From NCBI GenBank assembly GCA_033980235.1, contig CM067075.1:27611150-27675149 (forward strand): DNA of 64,000 nucleotides. The letters run 5' to 3'. The notes beneath the pieces were generated by a model that saw only the letters and a program-made list of their open reading frames with translations, did no database searches and had not been told where the DNA came from. A program made the translations under genes and the position numbers. Each line of letters starts with the position of its first letter. The stretch's first letter is position 1. The DNA is from Diadema setosum (lineage: Eukaryota > Echinodermata > Echinoidea > Diadematoida > Diadematidae). Shown here piece after piece: positions 60,950 to 64,000 of this stretch.

Positions 60950-61318
60950 TTAAAGGCATAATTTACCATTTGCAGATGAAACAAAAACCCACCATTAGTG
61001 CTTGAAAACTGTTCGAAAATGTGAGCTTGGGATAGAAACAACCACTGTAAAAAATTAAATCCGTATAATTAATGTTGAGTATTGTTAAATACACAAAATG
61101 TGAACAATAGATATAATAAAAATATTTCCAGACTAAACCGTCTACAGTTATGGTTTAATGCGAAAAATATTGATATCTCCTTATATTCAGACTTCATTGC
61201 GAAAATTTCATATGTAGGATGTTTTTGTGATACCACAGACCTACACAGTCATGTGCATCAAATGTGATATCTTGAATATTTTTATATCACTGTTCCCAAA
61301 CGTAAACAGGACCTTTAA
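60950..61318. mobile_element. TTAA-flanked MITE, family C copy 2
   Basis: Starts TTAAAGGCATAATTTACC and ends GGACCTTTAA. The interior aligns to the copy at 34238-34622. 369 bp. Confidence 0.75.
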
Positions 61319-64000
61319 CTGGTACATTACATACATGTATATCAAAACATAAAATTCAAACCCGAATCAACGTGCTCTACTTTTAACACAAAGACTGCCT
61401 CCAACAGAATGTGATTAGATTCTCCAGGAAACATTTATTCAGAATAATGCACAGGAATGTATAAAGAAGTTTCATTTAAATTTCACATATTTATGATTTA
61501 CGCCAAAACAAATTCAGCTTCACGATAGTGAAAAAAAAACAACTATACGTGTATGGCACAGTACGTTATACAGCTTACAGTGACAGTGATATTATTAAGG
61601 TGACAAAATATCTTATCATCATCTTCGTTAAAATCAGTCCATCAAAAGATGATATCTGTATGTATCTGTTTAGACGGAGGCCTTTAGAGGTGGTGATTTT
61701 TAAAACAGTCAAATAAAGAAAGTAAATATTTACAGTACCATATACAGCTGATAAACGTTGAAACACTCTCACTATTCAAACCATGAGCTGGTCAGCGTAT
61801 CGCCGTGTTACTTTAATCGCAGTATAACATTTTTGTCGCACTTTAGCTGCTGTTCTCGACGTCAAAATCTTTGGCAAATTAAACTTATCTGATCTTTTGC
61901 ACTGCTCTCTTCCTCTACTTCGCCACTTTTCTCTGTCACAGTTTGTCACTGGCTGCTGTCAAGTAAAGAGATTCCATCTACACTTGTCAAAGCACGCCTA
62001 TATGCTGACGGCGCAATGTGGCTACTGGCCGTTCAGCTAAATTTCACAGATGTAGGTGAAATCTAAACAAAAATAAGAGGAATATTAAGAAATAACTCAT
62101 CATCACGCAGCCAAACAAATCTCATGCTCAAACAACACACGACGTACACGAAATACGCACACTTACAAGCACCAACGAAAATACTCGGACACAAACACCA
62201 TCAGCACACAAAAGAAGCCAAGCATGACCCACTCAAACATAATTTCAAACATGATTGTTGGTGTTTTTATGACATTTTCGTTATTAATAAAATGGTTTCT
62301 CATTGCAAATGAATTGTCAGGTTGTTAAGGAATGATCAGCCAATAGATAAATACAATGTTCCCCCACCCCTTAAGAAAATAACAGAATAAAGTTCAGGAG
62401 ATGGGATCTTGTATACAGATGTGTTCATGTATTGCTATATTAACTATACATATTTCTACATAATTTGAAGAACACACACATACACACTCACACACATTCC
62501 TACCCTCCAATCCCTTATTCCAAACAGGAATGAATACATCAAATGAATGATCTTTACTAACAGACGGGAAGCAGGTGCCCATTTACATAAAATCTAATTT
62601 CCAAAAAGGTCTTTTTTTGGAAGTTGCAACAAACGCAGCCACCATAGCAAATACTGAGAGCTGATTGGTTGCTAGCTGACTGCAGCATAGAATATAGTAA
62701 GCTCAATAATTTATTGGCACAATAACTGCGAACCTCTGCATGCATTCGAGCATAGATGTGAGTTATTTCATATTCTATGGTCTGTGGTGTGTCGCAATAA
62801 GGGATTTTACTTCTCTCGCAATAAAGATATCCCATAATGCACCATCGACTTATGACTATAAGTCACAAGTTCTTCAATTCATTATCAACGAAGTGATCAA
62901 ACATAGTTTTCTTAGAATCAACAGTAAAGTGTTTTGATTGCCTTGTGACGACTGTATGATTAGAAAATATGTTAAATTACTAATGTTCTTTTACCATTTC
63001 CAGCTTCCACTTTGGGAATATTTTCGGAAAAGAAAAATATCCAAGTGGCAATAATGGTGGCTGTTCTATCCAAAACACTTTCTAATCAAGACCGAACCTT
63101 ATACGTCCCCACTTCATTCTAAATGGCATGAAATCTGATAGTATTGAAGAAATATTTGTGAATCGACAATACCGGAGCTCTATACAATATTTGTTGAAGC
63201 CATGACTTGGAGTGTGGTATAATCACTGTCTAAGTTGATTACAAACAATAGAGTATCAAAATATATATACCAGAAAGACAATGGAAGTTGAATCAAAGGC
63301 ACACATTAACATAGAGAATTTGCCGATTTTTAAACTGTACATAATATGTTTACGAAACAATGACGTCACTCACACTGACAGAATATTCAAATTTAAGGGT
63401 TATGACGTCATAGCCTAATAGTTTCTAAGCGATTTGCCCTGAAAACGTCACAGAATTTCCCATGTTTTAAGGGTAGCTGGATATATTTGCTAATTGTTGA
63501 CAGACTGAAAAAAAATCGACCAATGACGGAGCTGTGAGGAGATGACATCATTTCATTTGCATGATTTTGCTGATGACCAATATCACTGTTTTGTGAAGAG
63601 TGCAAGGTTTCCATGACTTGCTAATTTTTCGATCGACTAATTGTTTTGAAAATTTCAACGCTCAGCATACTTTAGACAAATCACTCTTTGTGTCCAATTA
63701 AAGTCGATTTGAACATTCTCCATGATTTCAACATGAAGCCGAGTACCTCTGAATAGCACAAATTTATGCAGCACCTCGTAAAGAACGATCTTGTCCAGCG
63801 TCTTTGGCAGGAAACAAAGAAGATCTTCACGTTTCAGTTACTCCCACATTTTCCTTCATTGTTCAAGGTGGCACGATAGCTTTGTTTGTTTTGTTTTTTT
63901 CAAAACGGCACATTTTGGTCGAGTTTATCTTTATATAAGCCCAATTTGTTCAGCTCCCATTCCCGCATGTTTAGCACCCACTTCTGACTGAAGTTGCCGT
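61319..64000. other. Intergenic to window end
   Basis: No gene recognised. Two exact TGACGTCA sites (63361-63368, 63403-63410) lie near the right end. Confidence 0.5.

Overview
This is animal nuclear DNA: A+T-rich, gene-poor, full of microsatellites and short inverted-repeat transposons, with one long-intron gene and several intronless receptor genes. The best fit is a marine deuterostome, most likely an echinoderm and probably a sea urchin. Reasons: a same-strand cluster of single-exon rhodopsin-class GPCRs (sea urchins have large lineage-specific expansions of such receptors), an SLC14-type urea transporter, and TTAA-flanked hairpin MITEs of a kind I associate with echinoderms. The species cannot be fixed from the sequence alone.

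Left edge (1-3812): a decayed non-LTR retrotransposon (LINE) on the minus strand. It has a frameshifted ORF1 (coiled coil plus RNA-binding domain) and an ORF2 (endonuclease plus the start of reverse transcriptase) that runs off the window edge and is broken in a homopolymer. Diverged short repeats follow to about 5 kb.

Receptor region (9.4-33.2 kb): four complete intronless class A GPCRs, all on the plus strand, at 9407-10561, 11770-12927, 20069-21304 and 32013-33158. The first and third are close paralogues; the other two are more diverged. All share a Trp-rich segment just before TM1, an E-R-Y/F motif in place of D-R-Y, a C-W-(G/A)-P motif and N-P-I-I-Y. They are best read as lineage-expanded, possibly chemosensory receptors with unknown ligands. 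Between them lie several non-autonomous DNA transposons, a tRNA-like sequence inside a palindrome, and a tRNA-derived SINE inside one copy of a tandem duplication.

Transporter region (40.1-54.2 kb): one urea transporter gene on the minus strand. I assembled it from five exons whose splice sites and phases all agree, giving 402 residues from the chosen ATG, the usual length for the family. Introns of 6.9, 0.7, 4.2 and 1.0 kb hold microsatellites and repeat fragments.

Right edge (54.2-64 kb): no gene recognised; a CACTG-terminated DNA element, AT arrays inside inverted repeats, and a second copy of a TTAA MITE. The receptors and the transporter have no evident functional link beyond being neighbours.
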